Shown here one piece after another: positions 57,968-64,000 of a stretch of 64,000 nt of DNA. Position 1 is the first letter of the stretch. The number at the start of each line of letters is the position of its first letter. The notes under the pieces are model-generated. The model made no database searches, was not told where the DNA came from, and saw nothing but the letters and a program-made list of their open reading frames with translations. A program made the position numbers and the translations under genes. Source of the stretch: Mycolicibacterium madagascariense (GTDB lineage Bacteria; Actinomycetota; Actinomycetes; Mycobacteriales; Mycobacteriaceae); assembly GCF_010729665.1 (NCBI RefSeq), contig NZ_AP022610.1, positions 1,488,001 through 1,552,000 on the forward strand. The letters are read 5' to 3'.

Positions 57968-59458
57968 GTGTCGGTAGCAGGAGAAGTTTCCGCACCCGCC
58001 GTGACGCCGATCGGCGCGATGGCGCCGAACAGCGGCCCGCAATGGCAGCGAACTTACGTCCGGGTCCTGGCCGGACTGGACGTCGTCGTCGTCGTGCTGG
58101 CCCTCGCGCTCGCGCAGATGGTGCGGCTGGGTCGTCCGATCACGACGTGGGACCCCGCGCAGATCTACTTCGCCATCCTGTCGATCTTCGTCGCCGGCAT
58201 CTGGCTCGTCCTGCTGGCCGCCTACCGCACCCGCTCGCCGCGCATCGTGGGCGCCGGCGTCGAGGAGTACCGCCGGGTCGTCTCGGCGACCCTGGCGACC
58301 ATCGGCGTCGTGGCCGTGTTCCTGATGATCTTCCGCCCCGAGTACGCCCGCGGTTATCTCGCCGTCGCGTTCCCCCTCGGCCTGGCCGGGCTGATGATCA
58401 CCCGCAACCTGTGCCGCCAGTACCTCGTCCGCAAGCGCCGCAAGGGCAGCTGCGTGGTGACCGTGCTGGCCGTCGGCGACGCGATGGCCGTCCGCCGCCT
58501 CGTCCAGTCCTTCACGCGCGGCTGGGACTACGGGTACTCCGTCGTCGGCGTCTGCCTGACCGGGCGCAGCTCCGGCGGCGTCATCGAGATCCCCGGGGTC
58601 GGCACGCTGCCCGTGCTCGGCGACGAGGGCAAGGTGCACGACGCCATCCTCAAGACCAACGTCAACACCGTCGCGCTGACCACGACCGATCACCTCGGCC
58701 CCGAGGGCGTTCGCGAATTGTCTTGGGATCTGCACAAAATGGGCGTCGACCTGGTGGTGTCGCCCGGCGTGGTCGACGTGGCGGGTCCGCGGCTGACGAT
58801 GCGCCCGGTGGCCGGTCTGCCCCTCATCCACGTCGAGAAGCCGACGTACAGCGGCACCAAGAAGTTCCAGAAGCGGGCGTTCGACTACTTCGTCTCCATC
58901 ACCGTCCTGATCGGTGCGCTCCCGGTGATGATCGCGACCGCCATCGCCATCAAGCTGACCAGCAAGGGGCCGGTGTTCTACCGCTCCGAGCGGATCGGTC
59001 TCGACGGCGAGCCGTTCCAGATGATCAAGTTCCGCACGATGGTCGACGGCGCCGACAAGCAGGTCGACAAGCTGGTCGAGGTCAACGACAGCGTGGGCGG
59101 AGTCCTGTTCAAGCTGAAGGACGATCCGCGCATCACCTCGGTCGGCAAGATCCTGCGCAAGTACAGCTTCGACGAGCTGCCCCAGTTCTTCAACGTGCTC
59201 AAGCGCGACATGAGCGTCGTCGGCCCGCGGCCCCCGCTGCGCCGCGAGGTGGACACCTACAACGACCAGGTGCGCCGCCGGCTGCTGGTGCTGCCGGGCA
59301 TCACCGGGCTGTGGCAGGTGAGCGGCCGTTCTGACCTGTCGTGGGAGGACACCGTGCGCCTGGATCTGTCCTACGTCGAGAACTGGTCGATCACCAACGA
59401 CGTCGTGATCGCCCTCAAGACCGTGCGCACCGTCGCCTCGGGATCGGGCGCCTACTAG
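57968..59458 (+). CDS. Polyprenyl-phosphate hexose-1-phosphate transferase (initiating enzyme)
   Basis: 496 residues. Four or five N-terminal membrane helices, a CoA-binding-like middle domain and a C-terminal bacterial sugar transferase domain (about 295-496). The last shows KRAFDYF, FYRSERIGLDGEPFQMIKFR, DELPQFFNVLKRDMSVVGPR and PGITGLWQVSGRSDLSWEDT, as in WbaP/CpsE-type enzymes. It starts the repeat unit by moving a sugar phosphate to undecaprenyl/decaprenyl phosphate. GTG 57968 is chosen with AGGAGG at 57951-57956, though the 11-nt spacing is long; the GTG at 57956 overlaps that site. It is the last gene of the island, next to birA. Confidence 0.92.
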   Translation: MSVAGEVSAPAVTPIGAMAPNSGPQWQRTYVRVLAGLDVVVVVLALALAQMVRLGRPITTWDPAQIYFAILSIFVAGIWLVLLAAYRTRSPRIVGAGVEEYRRVVSATLATIGVVAVFLMIFRPEYARGYLAVAFPLGLAGLMITRNLCRQYLVRKRRKGSCVVTVLAVGDAMAVRRLVQSFTRGWDYGYSVVGVCLTGRSSGGVIEIPGVGTLPVLGDEGKVHDAILKTNVNTVALTTTDHLGPEGVRELSWDLHKMGVDLVVSPGVVDVAGPRLTMRPVAGLPLIHVEKPTYSGTKKFQKRAFDYFVSITVLIGALPVMIATAIAIKLTSKGPVFYRSERIGLDGEPFQMIKFRTMVDGADKQVDKLVEVNDSVGGVLFKLKDDPRITSVGKILRKYSFDELPQFFNVLKRDMSVVGPRPPLRREVDTYNDQVRRRLLVLPGITGLWQVSGRSDLSWEDTVRLDLSYVENWSITNDVVIALKTVRTVASGSGAY

Positions 59459-59484
59459 GCATTGCCCTTGCGCAAGCAAACTTT

Positions 59485-59500
59485 AGTGACATTCGTCACT
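59485..59500. promoter_or_regulatory. CRP/GlxR-like palindrome upstream of birA
   Basis: AGTGACATTCGTCACT is a perfect 16-nt palindrome outside a 4-nt centre and contains GTGA-N6-TCAC, the core of CRP-family sites. It lies 66 nt before the birA GTG and 27 nt after the sugar transferase stop. Confidence 0.5.
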
Positions 59501-59565
59501 CGGTAAATGTGGCAAAGTCGACGGGGTCCGCGGGCGTCTCCGGCAACCAGCCGTAGGGTGCACCC

Positions 59566-60408
59566 GTGAATGCCGACCGCGGCGTGGAAAAGACACGCGA
59601 GCCCCTCGACGTAGCGAAACTGAATGCCGCAGTGGCGGTACCGGGGTCGCCGTGGCGCCGCGTCGAGGTCGTCCAGGACACCGGTTCGACCAACGCCGAT
59701 CTGCTTGCGCGGGCGCGCGACGGCGAGGACGTCGCGGGCGCCGTGCTGGTGGCCGAGCACCAGACCGCGGGCCGGGGCCGCAACGGCCGCACCTGGTCCG
59801 CGGTGCCCGGGGCGCAGATCTCGATGTCCGTGGGCGTACCCCTCGGCGACCTGCCCACCGCGGCGTGGGGATGGCTGCCGCTGGCGACGGGCCTGGCCGT
59901 CGTGGCCGCCGTCGCCGAGGTGACCGGCGTGGCGGTCGGCCTCAAGTGGCCCAACGACGTGCTGTCGACGCCGGACGGACGCAAGCTGGCGGGCATCCTC
60001 GCCGAGGTGGCGAGCCCGGCGCCCGTCGTCGTGATCGGCATCGGGCTCAACGTGTCGCTGCGGGCCGACGAGCTGCCCCACCCGGCGGCGACGTCACTCG
60101 CGCTGCTCGGCGCCCAAGTCCCGGACCGGGCTGAGCTGATCATCGCGCTCCTGCGGGAACTGCAGCGGCGCGTCGGGCAGCTGACCGCGGCCCGCGGGGC
60201 CGGCGACGCGCTGCTCGCCGACTACGTCGCGCACAGCCTGACGATCTCGCAGCGGGTGCGCGCGACCCTGCCCGGCGGCCGCGAGGTGGTCGGTCGCGCG
60301 GTGTCGATCGACGACCAGGGCCGGTTGCGCATCGACACCGGACCCGAGACCGTCCTGGTGTCGGCCGGGGACGTCGTGCATCTCCGCCCGGCCGACGAGC
60401 CGGGCTGA
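59566..60408 (+). CDS. birA: Biotin--[acetyl-CoA carboxylase] ligase BirA
   Basis: 280 residues, without the N-terminal DNA-binding domain, so a class I ligase. The biotin/AMP loop GRGRNGRTW, KWPNDVL and the GIGLNVS segment are intact. It attaches biotin to the EAMKM lysine of AccA3 encoded in the same window. The GTG start at 59566 has only a weak AGGG upstream. The core block resumes here in the same order as in M. tuberculosis (Rv3279c). Confidence 0.94.
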   Translation: MNADRGVEKTREPLDVAKLNAAVAVPGSPWRRVEVVQDTGSTNADLLARARDGEDVAGAVLVAEHQTAGRGRNGRTWSAVPGAQISMSVGVPLGDLPTAAWGWLPLATGLAVVAAVAEVTGVAVGLKWPNDVLSTPDGRKLAGILAEVASPAPVVVIGIGLNVSLRADELPHPAATSLALLGAQVPDRAELIIALLRELQRRVGQLTAARGAGDALLADYVAHSLTISQRVRATLPGGREVVGRAVSIDDQGRLRIDTGPETVLVSAGDVVHLRPADEPG

Positions 60409-60439
60409 GCCGCCGTCGCGCCTCGGTAGAGTGCCCACC

Positions 60440-60958
60440 GTGGGTTACCCGGACAGCGTGCTGGCCACCGGCGAACGCGTCGTCCTGCACCGTCATCCCC
60501 ACTGGAAGCGGCTCGTCGGTCCGGTGCTCGCGCTCCTGCTGGCCACGGCCGTGGCGGGGTTCGGCCTCGGCGTCGTCGACCACACCGACTGGGAGCGCTC
60601 GGCGAAGGACATCGTGATGATCGTCATCGCCGTGCTCTGGTCGATCCTGGTGGGATGGCTCACCCTGTGGCCCGTCTCGAACTGGCGCACGACGCACTTC
60701 GTGATCACCGATCGGCGGGTGATGTTCCGCCACGGCGTGCTGACTCGGGCGGGCATCGACATACCGCTGGCCAGGATCAACAGCGTCGAGTTCCGGCACG
60801 GGCTGCTGGAGCGGCTGGTGCGCACCGGCACGCTGATCATCGAGTCAGCGGCGCAGGATCCGCTCGAATTCGACGACATCCCGCGGGTGGAGCAGGTCCA
60901 CTCGCTGCTCTATCACGAAGTCTTCGACACCCTGGGGTCCGAGGAGGCGCCGAGCTGA
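60440..60958 (+). CDS. PH-domain (bPH2/YdbS-like) membrane protein
   Basis: 172 residues. Starts MGYPDSVLATGERVVLHRHPHWKRL, then two membrane helices (about 30-50 and 60-80), then a bacterial PH domain with THFVITDRRVMFRHGVLTR and IPLARINSVEFRHGLLERL. Orthologue position matches Rv3278c. GTG 60440 is preferred over GTG 60431 because the family begins with MGYP. Function unknown. The 3' end overlaps the convergent GtrA-like gene by 46 nt. Confidence 0.88.
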   Translation: MGYPDSVLATGERVVLHRHPHWKRLVGPVLALLLATAVAGFGLGVVDHTDWERSAKDIVMIVIAVLWSILVGWLTLWPVSNWRTTHFVITDRRVMFRHGVLTRAGIDIPLARINSVEFRHGLLERLVRTGTLIIESAAQDPLEFDDIPRVEQVHSLLYHEVFDTLGSEEAPS

Positions 60959-61578
60959 GCGGCCCGCCTGGCGCGGCGACCGCGCAGCGGGGTGACGGTG
61001 CTCCTGGTGTGCCCCTGTTCGATCTCGTCTTCCAGGGCCTCGGCGATGCCGCCCGCGGTGATCGACGCCTCGACGGCCTTCTCGGGGTTGCGGCCGAATT
61101 CGTCGGGGAAGACCCAGCGGCGGAAGGCCCAGAACCGGAACGCCATCTGCAGCAGGTTGCCGATGACGTACGCGGAGATGAAGTCGGCGACGTTCTCCAT
61201 CGTCAGGCTGACCATGGGCGCCCGTAGGCCAAGCATGTAGCTCGACACCCACAGCGGGGCCATGCTCAGCAGGACGCCGACGCCGCTGACCCCGAAGAAC
61301 AGCAGCGCCTCGTGGTGCCGCTCGCGTCCGCCGCGGTCCCGGAAGCTCCACTCCCGATTGAGGATGTAGGACGCGATGACCGCGACGATGCCCGAGATGA
61401 TCTTGGCCGTGACGGGCTTGGGCTCGAGGATCGTCAACTTGAGCGTGTAGAAGATGCCGGAGTCGATGATGAACGTGGTGCCACCGACGATCGCGAACTT
61501 GATGAGCTCGTGATGCCGCTCGGCGAAGGGCCGGACCGCGCGGGGCAGGCGCGCGATGGTGGCATCGGTGAAGGACAC
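60913..61578 (-). CDS. GtrA-family membrane protein
   Basis: 221 residues with four membrane segments in the GtrA pattern: LIKFAIVGGTTFIIDSGIFY, AKIISGIVAVIASYILNREWSF with the conserved NREWSF, LLFFGVSGVGVLLSM, and ISAYVIGNLLQMAFRFWAFR. GtrA proteins are thought to flip or help transfer polyprenyl-linked sugars to cell-wall polymers. The C-terminal 40 residues are basic and cytosolic. GTG 61578 is the likely start; the longer frame lacks a signal. It matches Rv3277 in position, so it belongs to the core block rather than to the island. Confidence 0.85.
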   Translation of the reverse strand: MSFTDATIARLPRAVRPFAERHHELIKFAIVGGTTFIIDSGIFYTLKLTILEPKPVTAKIISGIVAVIASYILNREWSFRDRGGRERHHEALLFFGVSGVGVLLSMAPLWVSSYMLGLRAPMVSLTMENVADFISAYVIGNLLQMAFRFWAFRRWVFPDEFGRNPEKAVEASITAGGIAEALEDEIEQGHTRSTVTPLRGRRARRAAQLGASSDPRVSKTS

Positions 61579-61672
61579 GAGAGGGGATTCTACGGAAACC
61601 GGGTGTGAACGCGTACCCGTGCAGGTCGCAGCCCTCAACGGACACCTCCGACCGCCATGACACGATGACACC

Positions 61673-62884
61673 GTGAGTGGATCCCCAGTAGTGGCGATGG
61701 TCGGCGGTGGACAGCTTGCCAGGATGACGCACCAGGCCGCGATCGCCCTCGGTCAGACGCTGCGGGTGCTGGCCGCCGCGCCGGACGATCCGGCCGCCCA
61801 GGTCACCCCGGACGTCGTCATCGGCGCGCACACCGACGCCGACGCGCTGCGTCGGGTGGCGCAGGGGGCCGCTGCGCTGACGTTCGACCACGAGCACGTC
61901 CCCGCCGAACTGCTGCGCGAGCTGGTCGCGGCCGGGGTGAACGTCGCCCCGCCACCGCAGGCCCTGCTGCACGCCCAGGACAAGCTGGTCATGCGGCGGC
62001 GGCTCCGCGATCTCGGCGCGCCCATCCCGCGGTTCGCCGAGGCCACCGACCCGTCCGACGTCGACGCCTTCGCCGCCGAGGTGGGTGGCCGCATCGTCGT
62101 CAAGACCGCGCGGGGCGGCTACGACGGCCGCGGGGTCACCCTGGCCACCGACGTCGCCGAGGCCCGCGACGTCACCGCCCGCTACCTGGCCGACGGGGTC
62201 GCGGTGCTGCTCGAGGAGCGCGTCGACATGCGTCGGGAACTCTCCGCGCTGGTCGCCCGCTCGCCGTTCGGGCAGGGCGCCGCCTGGCCGGTGGTGCAGA
62301 CCGTGCAGCGCGACGGCATCTGCGTCGAGGTCATCGCGCCGGCCCCCGCGCTGGACCCCGACCTGGCGTCGGCGGCCGAACGCCTCGGCCTGCGGCTGGC
62401 CGAGGAGCTGGGGGTCGTCGGGGTGCTCGCCGTGGAACTGTTCGAGACCTCCGGCGGGGAGCTGCTGGTGAACGAACTCGCGATGCGCCCGCACAACTCG
62501 GGGCACTGGACCATGAACGGCGCGCTCACCAGTCAGTTCGAACAGCACCTGCGGGCGGTCCTGGACTATCCGCTCGGCGCGACCGCCCCGATCGCACCGG
62601 TGACGGTGATGGCCAACGTGCTGGGCGCGCCCCGGGCACCCGAGATGAGCATGGACGAGCGGCTGCACCACCTCTTCGCGCGGCTGCCCGAGGCGGCCGT
62701 GCACCTCTACGGCAAGGCGGAGCGTCCGGGTCGAAAGATCGGTCACGTCAACGTGATTGGCGCCGCCAACGGCTCGCTCGAGGACCCCGCGTACGTCGCG
62801 GAGGTCAGGGAGCGGGCGGTGCGCGCCGCGCACTGGTTGTCCCATGGCGAATGGACGGATGGATGGAATGAACATGCCCGCTAG
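61673..62884 (+). CDS. purK: N5-carboxyaminoimidazole ribonucleotide synthase PurK
   Basis: 403-residue ATP-grasp enzyme that carboxylates AIR to N5-CAIR in purine synthesis. [13 protein letters not shown] at the start, [20 protein letters not shown] and [15 protein letters not shown] are diagnostic. GTG 61673 lies 94 nt from the divergent GtrA-like gene. The 3' end overlaps purE by 17 nt, so the two consecutive enzymes are made together. Confidence 0.95.
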   Translation: MSGSPVVAMVGGGQLARMTHQAAIALGQTLRVLAAAPDDPAAQVTPDVVIGAHTDADALRRVAQGAAALTFDHEHVPAELLRELVAAGVNVAPPPQALLHAQDKLVMRRRLRDLGAPIPRFAEATDPSDVDAFAAEVGGRIVVKTARGGYDGRGVTLATDVAEARDVTARYLADGVAVLLEERVDMRRELSALVARSPFGQGAAWPVVQTVQRDGICVEVIAPAPALDPDLASAAERLGLRLAEELGVVGVLAVELFETSGGELLVNELAMRPHNSGHWTMNGALTSQFEQHLRAVLDYPLGATAPIAPVTVMANVLGAPRAPEMSMDERLHHLFARLPEAAVHLYGKAERPGRKIGHVNVIGAANGSLEDPAYVAEVRERAVRAAHWLSHGEWTDGWNEHAR

Positions 62885-63383
62885 CGGACCCCGCGTCGGC
62901 GTCATCATGGGCAGTGACAGCGACTGGTCGGTGATGGAGGAGGCCGCGACCGCGCTGACCGAGTTCGAGGTGCGGTTCGAGGTCGGCGTCGTCTCGGCGC
63001 ACCGCACCCCCGACCGGATGCTCGACTACGCCCGCACGGCCGCGGACCGCGGTGTCGAGGTGGTGATCGCCGGGGCGGGCGGCGCGGCCCACCTGCCCGG
63101 CATGGTCGCGGCCGTGACGCCGCTGCCGGTGATCGGGGTGCCCGTTCCGCTGGCGCGTCTCGACGGGCTCGATTCGCTGCTGTCGATCGTGCAGATGCCC
63201 GCCGGGGTGCCGGTCGCGACGGTGTCGATCGGCGGCGCCCGCAACGCCGGGCTGCTGGCCGTGCGCATCCTCGGCTGCGCGGACCTGGCGCTGCGGCAAC
63301 GGATGGCGGACTACCAGGCGAGCCTGGAGGCGATGGTGTTGCAGAAGGACGCGGCGTTGCGAGAGCGACTTCTCGGCGCGTGA
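62868..63383 (+). CDS. purE: N5-carboxyaminoimidazole ribonucleotide mutase PurE
   Basis: About 171 residues. [23 protein letters not shown] with the conserved His, [14 protein letters not shown] and [14 protein letters not shown] define the class I PurE mutase that converts N5-CAIR to CAIR. Several in-frame ATGs (62844, 62859, 62868, 62874) compete; 62868 or 62874 fits the M. tuberculosis N-terminus best. Overlaps purK. Confidence 0.93.
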   Translation: MNMPASGPRVGVIMGSDSDWSVMEEAATALTEFEVRFEVGVVSAHRTPDRMLDYARTAADRGVEVVIAGAGGAAHLPGMVAAVTPLPVIGVPVPLARLDGLDSLLSIVQMPAGVPVATVSIGGARNAGLLAVRILGCADLALRQRMADYQASLEAMVLQKDAALRERLLGA

Positions 63384-63425
63384 TCCGGCGCGGTAAAGTT
63401 ACCGGCGAGTAGCGAGGAGTGGCAC

Positions 63426-64000
63426 ATGTCCATTGGTAACCCGTCCTTCGACGTCTTTCAGCTCTCCGACGAGCACCACGAGATGCGCAAGGTCCTGCGT
63501 GACCTCTGCGAGAAGGAGATCGCGCCGCACGCGGCCGACGTCGACGAGAAGGCCAGGTACACCACCGAAGCCCTCGAAGCGCTGAACTCGTCGGGGTTCT
63601 CGGCGATCCACATCCCCGAGGAGTACGGCGGCCAGGGCGGCGACTCCATCGCGGCGTGCATCGTGATCGAGGAGGTCGCGCGGGTGTGCGCGTCGTCGTC
63701 CCTCATCCCGATCTGCAACAAGCTCGGCACCATGGGCATGCTGCTGCGCGGATCCGAGGAGCTCAAGAAGCAGGTCCTCCCGTCGATCGGCGCCGGCGAG
63801 GCCACCGCCTCCTACGCGCTGTCCGAGCGCGAGGCGGGCAGCGACGCGGCCGCGATGCGCACCCGGGCCAAGGCCGACGGCGACGACTGGGTGCTCAACG
63901 GCGCCAAGTGCTGGATCTCCAACGGCGGTCACTCGCAGTGGTACACGGTCATGGCGGTGACCGACCCCGACAAGGGCGCCAACGGCATCTCGGCGTTCGT
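63426..64000 (+). CDS. fadE25: Acyl-CoA dehydrogenase FadE25-like, 5' part
   Basis: The first 191 residues of an acyl-CoA dehydrogenase; the frame runs off the right edge. The N-terminal helical domain (FQLSDEHHEMRKVLRDLCEK) and the FAD/substrate signature YALSEREAGSDAAAMRT are visible, then WVLNGAKCWISNGG. Position after purK-purE equals fadE25 (Rv3274c). GAGGAG at about 63414-63419 precedes the ATG by 6 nt. The catalytic Glu is beyond the window. Confidence 0.9.
   Translation, partial: MSIGNPSFDVFQLSDEHHEMRKVLRDLCEKEIAPHAADVDEKARYTTEALEALNSSGFSAIHIPEEYGGQGGDSIAACIVIEEVARVCASSSLIPICNKLGTMGMLLRGSEELKKQVLPSIGAGEATASYALSEREAGSDAAAMRTRAKADGDDWVLNGAKCWISNGGHSQWYTVMAVTDPDKGANGISAF

Overview
The window is high-GC actinobacterial DNA. 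It almost certainly comes from an environmental mycobacterium (Mycobacterium/Mycolicibacterium). Recalled from memory of the M. tuberculosis map, the gene set pcd, lrpA, lat, rsbW(usfX)-sigF, accA3, sufE-like, sseA, maf, accE5, accD5, birA, PH-domain gene, gtrA-like gene, purK, purE, fadE25 appears here in the same relative order (about Rv3293 down to Rv3274c). GTG starts, 4-nt ATGA/GTGA overlaps and long antisense open frames are typical of that group.

Layout. (1) 1-6859: a rightward catabolic operon with an SDR fragment, Rieske oxygenase, luciferase-like monooxygenase, Baeyer-Villiger-type monooxygenase, MFE-2-like SDR and family III CoA-transferase. It looks like ring oxygenation followed by CoA-thioester degradation of a cyclic substrate. 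(2) 6856-14634: htpG, a frameshifted DUF222/HNH pseudogene, the lysine-catabolic set pcd / lrpA / lat, and a small Mrr-like membrane protein. (3) 14718-24019: a purine (xanthine to allantoin) module: molybdenum xanthine dehydrogenase, urate oxidase, HIU hydrolase, OHCU decarboxylase, a permease fused to a second OHCU decarboxylase domain, and a MocA-like cytidylyltransferase. The stress sigma factor pair rsbW-sigF sits in the middle of it. (4) 24132-28151: an Lsr2-like protein, a small unknown protein, accA3, sufE-like gene and sseA.

(5) 28203-59458: a Wzx/Wzy-type exopolysaccharide island threaded through the core block on both sides of maf-accE5-accD5. It carries a nucleotide-sugar dehydrogenase and an epimerase, three glycosyltransferases, two hexapeptide acyltransferases and an integral-membrane acyltransferase. 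It also carries a flippase, an O-antigen polymerase/ligase, a Wzz protein with a degenerate tyrosine-kinase domain, a second small Wzz and a polyprenyl-phosphate sugar-1-phosphate transferase. Woven into this machinery are six genes encoding seven domains of the secretory-lipase alpha/beta-hydrolase family, a SASA carbohydrate esterase, a DUF218 protein, a CrcB-like pair and an alkaline-phosphatase-fold protein without the usual metal motif. Two of the seven lipase domains have lost both the nucleophile Ser and the catalytic His. This island is the most unusual part of the window. The inferred product is an acylated or ester-tailored surface polysaccharide.

(6) 59566-64000: return to the core block with birA, PH-domain protein, GtrA-like protein, purK, purE and the start of fadE25, which runs off the end. 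No rRNA, tRNA, insertion sequence or CRISPR array was seen. Several long intergenic inverted repeats were.
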